64,000 nucleotides of DNA from contig NW_004457442.1 in NCBI RefSeq assembly GCF_000313135.1, forward strand, positions 960,657 through 1,024,656, given 5' to 3'. The position numbers were made by a program, and so were the translations under genes. This DNA comes from Acanthamoeba castellanii str. Neff. Lineage: Eukaryota; Discosea; Longamoebia; Acanthamoebidae. A model generated the notes under the pieces. That model worked only from the letters and a program-made list of their open reading frames with translations, ran no database searches and was not told the DNA's origin. The stretch's first letter is position 1; every line of letters begins with the position of its first letter. Shown here piece by piece: positions 25,445-39,896 of this stretch.

Positions 25445-25628
25445 GTTTAACGCGGCCTGGAACTTATCGATCTTAGTTTCTTTCCATAATTCAGATTATC
25501 ATTACTAATCAATTTCTTTTTAGAAAGAAAAAGAAAAAGAACATATTTCCTGGAATTTGTGGAATATTGTATTTTACGCCTGGAACCGTTACGAACAAAC
25601 AAGCAAACAATAATCGATCGCAGCTACG
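25445..25628. promoter_or_regulatory. Short bidirectional promoter, SSL-like / PARG
   Basis: Only 184 bp separate the two divergent start codons. The stretch is strongly AT-rich compared with its flanks, with a poly-purine run at 25520-25545 and an AT-rich element near 25560-25575. It must contain both promoters and both 5' UTRs. Confidence 0.5.
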
Positions 25629-29369
<3,741 letters not shown>

Positions 29370-29967
29370 ATCTCGCCAACCCACGAAGGCGATTATAAAT
29401 ATTTTTTATATTACTCAACGAATCAGCCGCCCTCGTCAAAACAGCATCTTTGCTTTCGAGGTCCCGCCGGTGGTGTTCATTTTATTTTATTACCACTTTA
29501 TCAGAGATATTCATGTTGACTCGGGTTGGTGTGCCTGGTGCTGCAGGCAAATTTTTCAGTGCTACGCAGAGTCGCGTGGCATGGCTCTAAAAGCGACTCC
29601 ACGGTAACCTAGCCATTCCTTTTTTGGTATGTGAAACCTTTTTCGTACTGCACGTGCGAACTGGTACGGGCTAGAAGGCCAGACAGAGAAGGTGCAAGTA
29701 GGCCCACAGTCCTCTGTTGTTTGTTTGGAGGTTGTCTCAAGACCCAGTTTGGAAGGTACCATACTTTACCTTGCACCCTCCCTCCCCCCCCCGACCTGGT
29801 CGACTTGCTTCTTTTCTTTTAAAATCTCGAACACAAGTTGCCTCCACTTGAACCAAACCGAGTTCTTCTTCTTCGCGCGTTGGAACGTTCTTCAAGTCGA
29901 AAGGGTCGAACGAACAGAGAACAGCGAAACATCACCCACCTCCTCCAAACAAAACAGAAGAAGAGAG
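29370..29967. other. Intergenic region PARG to CH-LIM gene
   Basis: This 598-bp stretch has the PARG 3' UTR and the CH-LIM promoter and 5' UTR. A C-rich tract lies at about 29779-29795. No coding exon or RNA gene is evident. Confidence 0.45.
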
Positions 29968-32156
29968 ATGCAGCAGCCACAGGGTGTCGATGCGGGCTCG
30001 AACTACAACAGCAAGATGGGCCAGAAGACCATCGTGCGCGTTCGTGCCAACGCCAAGGCCGTCGAGAGACAGGAGAAGGTCAGTCCCCCCCCCGCACCTC
30101 ACCCCCCCCCAATCCGCCCCCATCAGAGAGTTGACCTTCGTTGGCCGTGGGATGCTCACCATCTCTCTCGCCACTACCCAACCATCGACACAACAAGAAC
30201 AGATCTTCACGAACTGGATCAACTTCATATTGAGGCAGCGCGGCCTTCAGATCTCGAGCGTGCTCAGCGACCTCGATGACGGCCTCATCCTCATCCAGCT
30301 GGCCGAGATCCTCATCGGTAAGACCGTCGCCGCCTACGAGAGGAACCCCAAGCTCATGGTGCGCACCACGCTGCGCAACCCATTTCCCCCCATGAAGCCA
30401 ATCGATCTCACGCGAAGACGAACGTGCAACAACACAGGCTCAGAGACTGTCCAACATCTCCATCGCCCTCAAGTTCTTCTCTGACAACCACGTCAGGTGT
30501 ACTGTCGGCCCCAAGTGTACGTACTGCCCATCGCCTTCACCCCCCCATCAATCCAATCTCATCATCATCATCATCCAAATTATAGCGATCGCCAGCAATG
30601 ACGAGAAGACGATTCTCGGGTTCATCTGGCTTCTCATCCGTCAGTTCCAGCTCAAGAGCTCCACCGATTCGGTGGCCGCCGGCCGACTCTCGTCAGCTCG
30701 TACCGCCACCCCCCCCCTCTTGCGTCTCTCGGCTCGTTCTGATCTTTGACTGTGTGGGGGCGGCCGCTGACCAAAAGGCGACGAGGACCTGGACGTGCTG
30801 GAGAGGGAACTGAGGAGGGCCATGGAGGCCGCTCAGCAGAAGCCCGCCGAGCAGCCGGCTGCACCCCCCGCGGCCGCCGTTGCCGTGGTCGATTCGGAGA
30901 AGAAGGTGCAGCGCGAGAGGACGAAAGAGAAGCCCGTCATCAAGGGTCCGTACACCACTTCCTCGGCCCTCGTGTGTCGTGTGTGCCTTGTGTGTCGTGT
31001 CGTGTGTGTCGTGTCGTGTGTCGTGTGTGTCGTGTGTGTCTTGTGTGTCGCGTGTGTCGTGTGTCGTGTCGCCGATGATGGGCTTCTTCAACTCATGTTG
31101 CGCCGCACACACGTGTGTAGACGGCACGCATTCGACCGTCGTGTCGGAGTCGCTCAAGGGAACCAAGTTCAGGGTGAAGCAGGCACAGCTGGAGGACAGG
31201 TGCAGCAAGTGCTCCCAACTCATCTCCGACGAAACTATGATCCAGGTCGACTCGGGCGCAAAGTACGGCTCTCTCTCGCGCGCGCACGACACCACGACAC
31301 GACACACGCGACAAACACGACACACGACACCCACCGGTATGTGAATTTTCTGTTGCTGACGCGACCAACGGTTGGGTGCGTGCCCAGCTACCACATGAGC
31401 TGCTTCACATGCTCGGCGTGCTCGGCGGCGTTCGACGACGTCTACTGGGAACACGACGGCAAGGCCCTGTGCGAAAAGCACTACCTGCAGGTAAAGAAAG
31501 ACCCAGCCTCTCGTGTGTATCAGAATCACTGTATGGTGGTGCCTCACCGCCCTTGGACGCGCGCAGACGGCCGGAAAGGAGTGCGTCAAGTGTTCGGAGC
31601 TGATCAGTGGCCCACTGGTCAAGTACGTGTTCGCCCCCTCTCCTATGATGGCAGACCAGACACAGACCGACGCCTCACCTTCTCGTTTTCTCGCATGGCG
31701 GTGCGCAGGGCGATGCACCAGAACTGGCACTACTCCTGCTTCGTGTGCACGACCTGCCAGAAGCCCTTCGAGGGCGACTACTGCACCATCTCCAACGCGC
31801 CCTACTGCAAACAGGTAAGCGCTACCGATCATGAATGGCCCTCCACCGCACTGTACGACCTGCTGACACGACTACGTGCTGTCCTACGCGTGTTGCAGGA
31901 CTACTACAGGAAGAAGGGGTGGCTGTGCGCCAAGTGTGACAAGGTGGTGGGCAAGGGAGACAAATCGGCGCTGGGCAAGGCGTGGCACAAGGGGTGCTTT
32001 GTGTGCACCACGTGCGATCAACCCTTCGGCTCGGCCGGCTTCTTCAACCTGGGCGGCAGGCCATACTGCCCCGTCCACTACAGAGAGAAGAACACCGCGG
32101 CCGGCCTCACAGCTTCCGGCAGCCGCCCCGCGGTCACCGCCACCAGCAGCAACTAA
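29968..32156 (+). CDS. Calponin-homology plus three-LIM-domain protein
   Basis: This is probably an actin-cytoskeleton adaptor. Exon 1 (29968-30078) leads into a single CH domain over exons 30203-30358, 30438-30516 and one from 30586. Blocks are IFTNWINFILRQRG, LSDLDDGLILIQLAEIL, NISIALKFFSDNHV and NDEKTILGFIWLLIRQFQ, with the conserved Trp and I-L-G-x-I-W. A Glu/Arg-rich helix DLDVLERELRRAMEAAQQ follows. Then come three LIM domains. LIM1 has CSKC...YHMSCFTCSAC...LCEKHY, LIM2 has CVKC...HYSCFVCTTC...YCKQDYY, and LIM3 has CAKC...WHKGCFVCTTC...YCPVHY. All retain the double zinc-finger ligands. The tail is short and Ser/Ala-rich. One intron (30962-31070) holds a GTGTGTC minisatellite. The gene converges on homoaconitase, 185 bp apart. 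Confidence 0.87.
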
Positions 32157-32341
32157 CTACGCACCTCTCATCTTCTCCATTTTTATTCCTCCAAACGCCA
32201 CTACTTGAGCTGACGTGTCAGCCCCAACCAACAACAACCAACCAAGAGTTGAAAAAAACAACCAACACCAAGCTTTCGTGTAGAGAACAGAAAAGAAGTC
32301 TCTGTTGTGATGTTGAGATGTTGAAATGGTGTGTACAAGAG

Positions 32342-33369
32342 TTAGAGCTTCTTTTCGACCCACTGCTCGAGACCACCGGCGAGTACGATCTCCTGGGCGA
32401 CGGCCCCCACGGGCGGGAAGGCAAACTTGCGGCCGTCCACGCTCAGCACCGACGACTTGAAGTCGAGCACGGCCTTGAGGCCCGTGCGCTGGGTCAGTTC
32501 ATTGGTACCCTTGTCGCTCGCGGCCTTCTGCTTGAGGTAGTCGACCAGCTCGGGCACCTCGATCACCAGGTAGCCGTTGTTGAACGCGTTACGCTTATAC
32601 GTCTCCGAGAACGAACCCGCCAGCACCAGCGAGATGCCGTAGTGCTTCAGACACGTCGCCGCCTGCTCTCTGTTGTCGGTTGGTTGGAGTAGAAGAGGGT
32701 GAGCGAAGACGAAGCGAGTGTGAATAACGGGAAAGGTGGTGTGGCCTACCGAGAGCTGCCGGTGCCAAAGTTGTAGCCCGAGACGAGCAGGTCGCCCTTG
32801 CGCGCCTTCTTGGTGAACGCGGGGTCGTAGTTCTCCATCGAGACCTCGGCCTGCTGCTGCGGACTGATGTCCTCGTTGTAGGTGTACTTGCCTAGAACGA
32901 ACGAATGAGCACGAAGGCGCAAATAGAGGGAGGGAGGGGGCGACGACGAATGGACAGCGCGTGGGTACCGGGGTAGATGCCGTCGGTGTTGATGTTGTCC
33001 TGGTGGCAGAAGACCAGCTCGCCTTCGAGCTTCTCCACGAAGCCGGGCAGGATGGCCACAGTTTCGCCTTCGCCAGAATCCTGCGTGTCTATGCATGCCC
33101 ACAACGCGTCCGACACACACAACACACAACACACACAACGCAGTCGATCGTGTTAGGTCGTAACTCGGGCTGTGGTGCTGCTTAGGGGGGGAGGGGAGTG
33201 AACGCACCCTTGGAGTTGACTTTGACGCTGCCCTGGGCCGTCAGGCCGTTGGCACCGGGACCACCCGGCGCCTTGATGATGCCCGCCAACGCCGAAGCCG
33301 CCACCACCTCCGGCGACGCTACACACACGAAGAGGACACGGTCAACCATCACTCGCGCGCGTGTTGTGT

Positions 33370-33408
<39 letters not shown>

Positions 33409-34488
33409 TACCGAGGTAGACGTCGGCTTCGCGCGAACCCATGCGCCCCTTGAAGTTTCGGTTGGTTGCCGAAATGCCCACCTCGCCGGCCTTCAGCAGT
33501 CCCGCCCCGAGACTGCAGCCGCCGCGGCGTAAGTCATTAACCCGATTGGTCGCCATTTTGATAAATCATTGGGCGAGTGTGAGGGGTGCGTACCCAATGC
33601 AGGGACCGCAGCCGGGCGGGAGGGGAATGGCGCCGGCGTCGATGAGGGCCTGCCAGTCGCCCCGCTTGGCGCTGTCACTTTCGACCTCGCTCGAGGCCGC
33701 CGCAATGTACAGCTCCACGCCCTCCGCCACCTTCTTGCCCTGCTCATATTGGGGGGGGGGTATCACCGCCTATCAGGAACCACGCCCGTGTGCGTGTGCG
33801 TGTGTGCGTGTGTGCGTGTGCGTGCGCGTGTGCGTGCGCGTTGGTCGTACCCGCAAGACGTTGGCGGCGGCGGAGAGGTCCTGCACGCGGCTGTTGGTGC
33901 AGGACACGATGTAGGCCTTGCTGACCTTGATCCCGCGGCGCTCCATGTCGTCCACGCTGTGCATCACCTTTACATGATTGGGCCTGCGCGCACCCGCCAC
34001 CGGGAGGGCGGGCAGCAGAGCTTAGCCTACATCCACTCTTTTGGGCGGTGTTTGGGGGGGGGGCGCACCCAGAAACGTGCGGGCGGACCGTGGAGAGGTC
34101 CAGCACGAGCTCCTTGGCGTAGAACGCGCTGCGGTCCGCTGCCAACACGTTCTCTTCTAACTCCTATTCGATTTAGGTCCGATTGGGGGGGGGGGTTAAG
34201 GAGATCACTCATAAAAGAATGAACTAAGCGAGCGATGGGTTGGGGTGAGGGAAGGGGGGGGGGGAAGGCGCGCAACCGACCTGGATGGTGCGGGAGTTGA
34301 TGCGGGGGTGGTGCTGGCCGTGGCCATCGACGTCGGAGGCGATGGGCTTCCGCTGGCCCCGGGCCGACGCGATGTACGACTCCCTCTCGCGCAGCCACCC
34401 GATCGTGTGGTCGTCGATCGGGAACACGCCTGTTGGCACCAACACGCGCACACGGTTACAGCGACGTTGAGTGCGTGCTTGTGTTGCG

Positions 34489-34571
<83 letters not shown>

Positions 34572-35886
34572 ACNNNNNNNNNNNNNNNNNNNNNGTGGTC
34601 ATGTTGGCGATGGTGAGCCGATCGTCGATGGTCAGACGGCCCACGCCTTCGCCCACGAATTCCTTCAGAAGCACAAAATTGAGTGTGGCGCGTCGTGTCG
34701 TAAGTTCAAAGGGGTGCGAGTGATCAGGGCCGTACCACAGCGTGGTTGAGCACTTCGTCCTTGTTGAAGAGACCGCAGAGGGTGATGATGATATCCTTGC
34801 CGGTCGCATACTCCGGCAGCTGGCCGCGGAGTTCAACTGTGATCACACACACACACACGACACACACACGACACACACACGACACACACGACACACCACA
34901 CACACACACACACAACACACACCACACCACAACGATGAGCGTCGGCGTGTGTTGATTGATTGGGTGGTGGAGAGTGCGGTGCCTTTGGCGACGGGCGGGA
35001 TTTGCCACCAGGTGGCGCCGGTGGCCCAGATGGCGGCCGCGTCGGTGCGCACGATCGGGGTGCCCAGGCAGCCCAGGCCGCCGTACATGTTCGAGTGGCT
35101 GTCCGACGCCACCACCATCGTGCCGGGGAACGCGTAGCCCTCCTCGCACATCACCTGATGCCCGATCCCGCGACCGGCCGGGTACGCGTCGATGCCGTAC
35201 TTGTCCGCAAATTCCTGGCATTGTTGACGGACAGGGCGAAGACGGTCAGCTCTGACGCACACACCGCACACACCGCACACCGCACACACCGCACACGAGC
35301 GGGAGACGAAGAGCGGGGCGGTGAGTGGTGTGGCGCACCTGGATTTGCTTGTACTTGTTGAGGTTGGCATCGGACCGGTCCTGGATGTTGTGGTCCAGCG
35401 TGAAGACGGGCTGGCGAGGGTTGGCCACTCGCACCTCTGCCCATGCGCGCATGAGCGATGCGGGGAAAGACGGAAGGGAGGAAGGAAAGGGAGTACGTAC
35501 CGCGATCCTTGACAGAGGCGGCGATGGACTTGAACTTCTTGATCACGGCCGACGTGTTGTCGTGGGTCATCACATGTCGCGGCCGGATCGTCACAAAGTC
35601 CAAACTCTGCACCTCTCGGCCTCCAGCATCCACCTTGCATTCATCAAATAAAATGAAGCGATTAATGAATGAAATGAATTCCCCATACGTTGGATGCATA
35701 ACACAAGAGGAGGAAGCGTACAGCATATTTTTGTACAATCTTCTCGACGAGATTCTGTGGTCGCTGCCAGGCGGCTGCGGAAGTGTGGAAGTTGGAGGCC
35801 AGGCACCGAGTACCTCCGCGCACCGAGGCGGATGCGTGGACACTGCCGCAAATGGAGACAGCGGAGGAACCCAAAAATCGCTTCAT
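32342..35886 (-). CDS. LYS4: Homoaconitase, mitochondrial (alpha-aminoadipate lysine pathway)
   Basis: This iron-sulfur hydro-lyase converts homocitrate to homoisocitrate. The start is ATG 35886; the first 40 residues are basic/Ser-rich with no acids, a mitochondrial presequence. The first exons are 35722-35886, 35501-35633, 35339-35436, 34983-35214, 34736-34836, then one from 34662 into the N gap. Matches to fungal Lys4 run throughout: [64 protein letters not shown] and LTIANMT. [4Fe-4S] ligands are in VSCTNSR and PPGCGPCIG. The swivel domain has [19 protein letters not shown] and [16 protein letters not shown]. The Lys4-like sequence, with DHNIQ and WWQIPPVAK, separates it from aconitase and isopropylmalate isomerase. 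Features to note are a GC splice donor at 34982-34981 and a 21-N gap at 34574-34594 over the segment after IANMT. Confidence 0.92.
33366..33408. repeat. (GT)n microsatellite, homoaconitase intron
   Basis: About twenty GT units lie in an intron near the C-terminal third of the homoaconitase gene. Confidence 0.85.
34490..34569. repeat. (GT)n microsatellite abutting assembly gap
   Basis: About forty GT dinucleotides lie in the homoaconitase intron and end four bases before the run of Ns. It probably caused the assembly break. Confidence 0.95.
34574..34594. other. Assembly gap (21 N)
   Basis: The run of 21 undetermined bases sits at the 3' end of a homoaconitase exon. Frame arithmetic between the flanking exons calls for about 20 missing coding bases. 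These correspond to the conserved block that follows IANMT in fungal enzymes. Confidence 0.95.
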
Positions 35887-36127
35887 CTCGCCCTGGACCG
35901 CAAATCGACGCCCCCCAAAATCCCCAATCAAATCTCGGTCGCTCCCGCCCACAAAGCCACGAAAAAACCGGGAACACGACACGAACGATTCATAGGGCCA
36001 ATGAGGAATCAGAAAAGGGGTAAGAACATACCGCGAATACTCCGGGAGGGGGGCGTGAGAAAAAAATATAAAGGGCTGAACGGAGGATCAAAGGATCTTT
36101 CTCTTTCAATTAATCGAACAGCTGAAG
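35887..36127. promoter_or_regulatory. Bidirectional promoter homoaconitase / RPL11, with TATA box
   Basis: 241 bp separate the divergent starts. A TATAAA lies at 36067-36072, 56 bp upstream of the RPL11 ATG, and a pyrimidine-rich stretch (36095-36112) follows it. This resembles the pyrimidine-tract start sites usual for ribosomal protein genes. The homoaconitase side has no evident TATA. Confidence 0.6.
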
Positions 36128-36706
36128 ATGTCGCAGACCAAGGCCGCCGCCGCTGCTACCCCTGCCGGAGCCGCCCCGACCAGGACCAAGAAGCAGAACC
36201 CGATGCGCAAGCTGAAGATCGACAAGCTGATCCTCAACATTTGCGTGGGTGAGAGCGGAGATCGTCTTACCCGTGCCGCCAAGGTGCTCGAGCAGCTCTG
36301 CGGTCAGACCCCCGTCCAGTCGAAGGCCCGCTTCACCATCCGTACCTTCTCGATCAAGCGTAACGAGAAGATCGCCGTTCACGTCACCATCCGTGGCGAG
36401 AAGGCCGCTGAGATCCTCGAGAAGGGCCTCAAGGTCAAGGAGTACGAGCTCAACGCCAGGAACTTCTCCGACACTGGCTCCTTCGGCTTCGGTATCGACG
36501 AGCACATCGATCTCGGCATCAAGTATGATCCCCAGATCGGTATCTACGGCATGGACTTCTTCGTCGTGCTTGCCCGCCCTGGTTTCCGCGTCGGTCGCCG
36601 CAGGCGTTGCCAGAACAGCGTCGGCACCAACCACCGCGTGTCCAAGGACGAGGCCATCAAATGGTTCGAGGACAAGTTCGAGGGTGTCGTGCTCCGCAAG
36701 AAGTAA
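36128..36706 (+). CDS. RPL11: 60S ribosomal protein L11 (uL5)
   Basis: The single 579-bp exon encodes 192 residues. uL5 contacts 5S rRNA and the central protuberance of the large subunit. Recognisable blocks are [96 protein letters not shown] and [12 protein letters not shown]. It spans the full family length, with a 20-residue Ala/Thr-rich N-terminal extension. It is the only intronless complete gene in the window, and codon use is the most uniformly C/G-ending, fitting high expression. It has a TATA box upstream. Confidence 0.97.
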   Translation: MSQTKAAAAATPAGAAPTRTKKQNPMRKLKIDKLILNICVGESGDRLTRAAKVLEQLCGQTPVQSKARFTIRTFSIKRNEKIAVHVTIRGEKAAEILEKGLKVKEYELNARNFSDTGSFGFGIDEHIDLGIKYDPQIGIYGMDFFVVLARPGFRVGRRRRCQNSVGTNHRVSKDEAIKWFEDKFEGVVLRKK

Positions 36707-37033
36707 GCAGCTGCGGCCGTTGTTCCACACTACCTCTCTCTCATACTGCTTCGTTGATCGCTGTCCCCTTAATTGTAAGATCAATGAAGTAAACAACGCA
36801 GGCCACTGCGCTTTTGGCTCCGGTGAATCCTCCGTCATTCGTTTCCAATTTGTTCAATCCCCCCCACCACTATAGAATGCCTCCACTCTCAAAATTGACG
36901 ACTTCATCTCCCTTCACTCCCAGTGCGTATGAGCTTATCGTACACGCCAAACCAATTTCATTCCACAACATGTTCTATACAAATGGTAGAATTCATTCCG
37001 TCATTCTTCTCGATTCGTCCCCCGCTTCCATCA
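36707..37033. other. Convergent 3' region RPL11 / RND gene
   Basis: These 327 bp between two stop codons hold both 3' UTRs. It is less GC-rich than its flanks. Nothing else is seen. Confidence 0.5.
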
Positions 37034-39865
37034 TCACTTGCCGTCGCCGCCCCCGTTTCGCGATGAGGCTGAGGAAAGCCAGCTGCTCTCCCGCGACCAC
37101 CTCCCGCTGTCCCTGCTGAACAGAAGTGGTGGGGGTGAGCATGAGCCGGCCGCCGTCGATCTCGAGAGCATCAATCCAAGGCGAGAGCGGTTGGGGGAGG
37201 AGGCGTACAGCACGGAGCCAGGAGGGACGGGCGAGGGCGAAGGGAAGGAGTCCAGGCCGTCCGTGGGCGCCAAGCCGCCACCGACACCGCTATCGGCGTT
37301 GGACGTAGAACCGCCAAAGAAGAGATCGCGCAGGCCGCTCGCCGTCCGCTTGTGCGCGCTCTCGCTCGTGAGCTTGGCCTTGAAGCTCGCGCTGGGGCTG
37401 CTGCCGCCGCCGCTGGTAACCACCACGTCGGCGGTCCGTCGCCGTTGTTCGGTGGCCGCGGGCGGCAGCGCGACGTTGCCGGATGACGTCAGCACTTGAT
37501 ACGTATCCGCCCTCTGCGAGCCGGCCACCTCGGCCATCACGAACAGCTGCTCGAGCGTCACCTCGTGCCCGCCGCCGGCCAGGCTGCGCGCGATGACCTC
37601 CACGCCGCCCGACGCCACCCGCGGCATCGACGATGATGATGGTGGCTCTGCTGCTGGCCTGCCATCGCTTCGTGTCGTCGGCCGCCTTCGTCCCACCTGG
37701 TTGTCGTCTTCCTCCGTCGCCTCTCGCTCCCTGTACTGGAAGCCGCCGCCGCCGTAGCTCCCCGGCTCGCTGCCAAAGTTGTCGTAGTTGCCGCTGTTGA
37801 GGTTGTCGCTGCGGTAGACCTCTTTGTCGGTGTCGTGGTAGAAGGAGCTCTCGTCGTCCGACGACCAGTAGTTGTCGCCGTCCTGCTCGCGCTCGCTGTG
37901 GCCCTGGTCCCACATCATGCCGCCCAGCACGCTCTTGTACTTGCGGTGGAACACGATGCGGGTGCGCCGCAGGCCCACCCACGAGAGGATGATGGGCAGC
38001 ACGATGACCGAGAAGACGAACGAGAACGAGGTGGTCGACACGTAGAGGTAGGCGAACGAGCGGTTGATCGGCGACGACAGCGAGAACATGAGCACCATCA
38101 TCCCCAAGAACTGCGCAAAGTATGCACAGCACAGCGATGTGCCTGGTGTGTGTGTGGTGTGTGGTGTGGTGTGGTGTGGTGTGGTGTGGTGTGTGAGGCC
38201 AGAAGGCGTGAGGATGCATTCAATCAGGCTGATGGCGTACCGATCTGGGTGACGACGTTCATGAGGCGCGAGGTGCGCGTTCCCTTGTCGCGCATCCAGA
38301 AGTAGGCGATCTGGAAGTGGAAGTCGAAGCTCACCATCGCCACCATGATGAGGCACGATATCGAATAGCTGTGAAGAGTTGTCGGATTGTTGGAACAATC
38401 AATCAGCGCGCCCAGCCAACAAACAAACACGAAACAATGGTTTGAGCGTACATGGATATGTTCATGGAGAGGAAGTGCATGATGATGCCGTAGATGAGCG
38501 ACGCCACGCAGGCGGTGCCGAGCACGATCAGCGCGACCGACCTCGCGTCCAAGAACAAAAGGCTGAGCAAAAAGAAGAGGACTGGGTATCGCGACATACA
38601 CCAACCATTAGCTTCGCATTCACTTAACAAGAAGAGCGAAGAGCGAAGAGCAAAGAGCGAGAAGAAGAAGAAGAAGAAGAAGACGGAGGAGTGAGCTGGG
38701 CTTACCCAGGTAGACGATGATCTTGGCGAGCCAGGCCTTGGTGAGGATCCACGGCTCATCGATGTAAATGAAATCGTCCGAGAAGATGATGGCCTGCCCC
38801 TCGCTGATCTTCTGAATGGCGCTGTCCGACTTGACCATATCCCGCAGATGATGCGCGTTCTCGAGAGCGCTGCAACGGTCGCGAAGGTGAGGGATGAGCA
38901 AACACAGCTGCGCCCGTAGTAGTAGTCTCTTCGAAGGGGTCGTACTGTTGTTTGTCGCTGGCGGGGAGCGGGGCCATGTTGAATGTGAACGCCGCCGCCT
39001 TCACCGTGCCGTTGTTGTGGAAGATGAGTGCCTGCATGCAGTAAGCGGGGGGGGGGTGGAGAGAGTGGCGAATGAGTCCCCCGATACACCAGTGGGCTCA
39101 AGGTTGTGGTCAATGGCATCGGAAGCACTCGTACCTTGGCATACTGGCCGCCCGAAGGGGAGTCCAGCCACAGGGCAATGTTGGTAGTATCTGCGCGGGT
39201 GCGGTGAGTTGATGGTTTGAAGTGTGGTGTGGTGTGTGTGTTGGGGGCAAACTTACTGGTGCCGTCCTGGGGCTGGTAGAAGTCGGTGATGTTTTGGCCC
39301 TTCGATACCAGGTACATGATGTAGTTGCTGTACCAATTGGCTATCGACCCCGGTCGTGCACACCCTGAATCCTCCACCTGCGCGCCGGCGCATGACGAAG
39401 AAGAATCGGTGAGTGGGCTTTTCTGTGTCGTGTTGTGTTGTGTCGTGTCGTGTCGTGTTGTGTCGTGTTGTGTCGTGTCGTGCCGTGGTGCACACCTTAT
39501 GCAAGAATGAGTTGATGGTGGCCAGGGTCTTCTCATTGGTGTAGTCTGCGTGAGTGATGACCAACGACACGGGGGTTCCAGCCTTGGAGAAGAACTCATC
39601 CTGAACGCTATAGTACGCTGCCAGGTAGTTCTCGCTGGTATGATCGCGACACCCGCGGGTTAGGCGAGAGACCATCACACCCACACCGGCGAGTGGGGGG
39701 GGACGTACGAGGGCAAGTTGTCTTGGCGCGGGTGGGGACTCAAGGCGAACTGGGTGCTGCCGATCACGAAGATCGAGAGGCCCACGGTCAGGACAATCAA
39801 CGAGATCTGATCACCAGGAGGCGCGTCAGCGAGTTCGTCCCACGCACACACGACAGACAAGAGGA

Positions 39866-39896
<31 letters not shown>
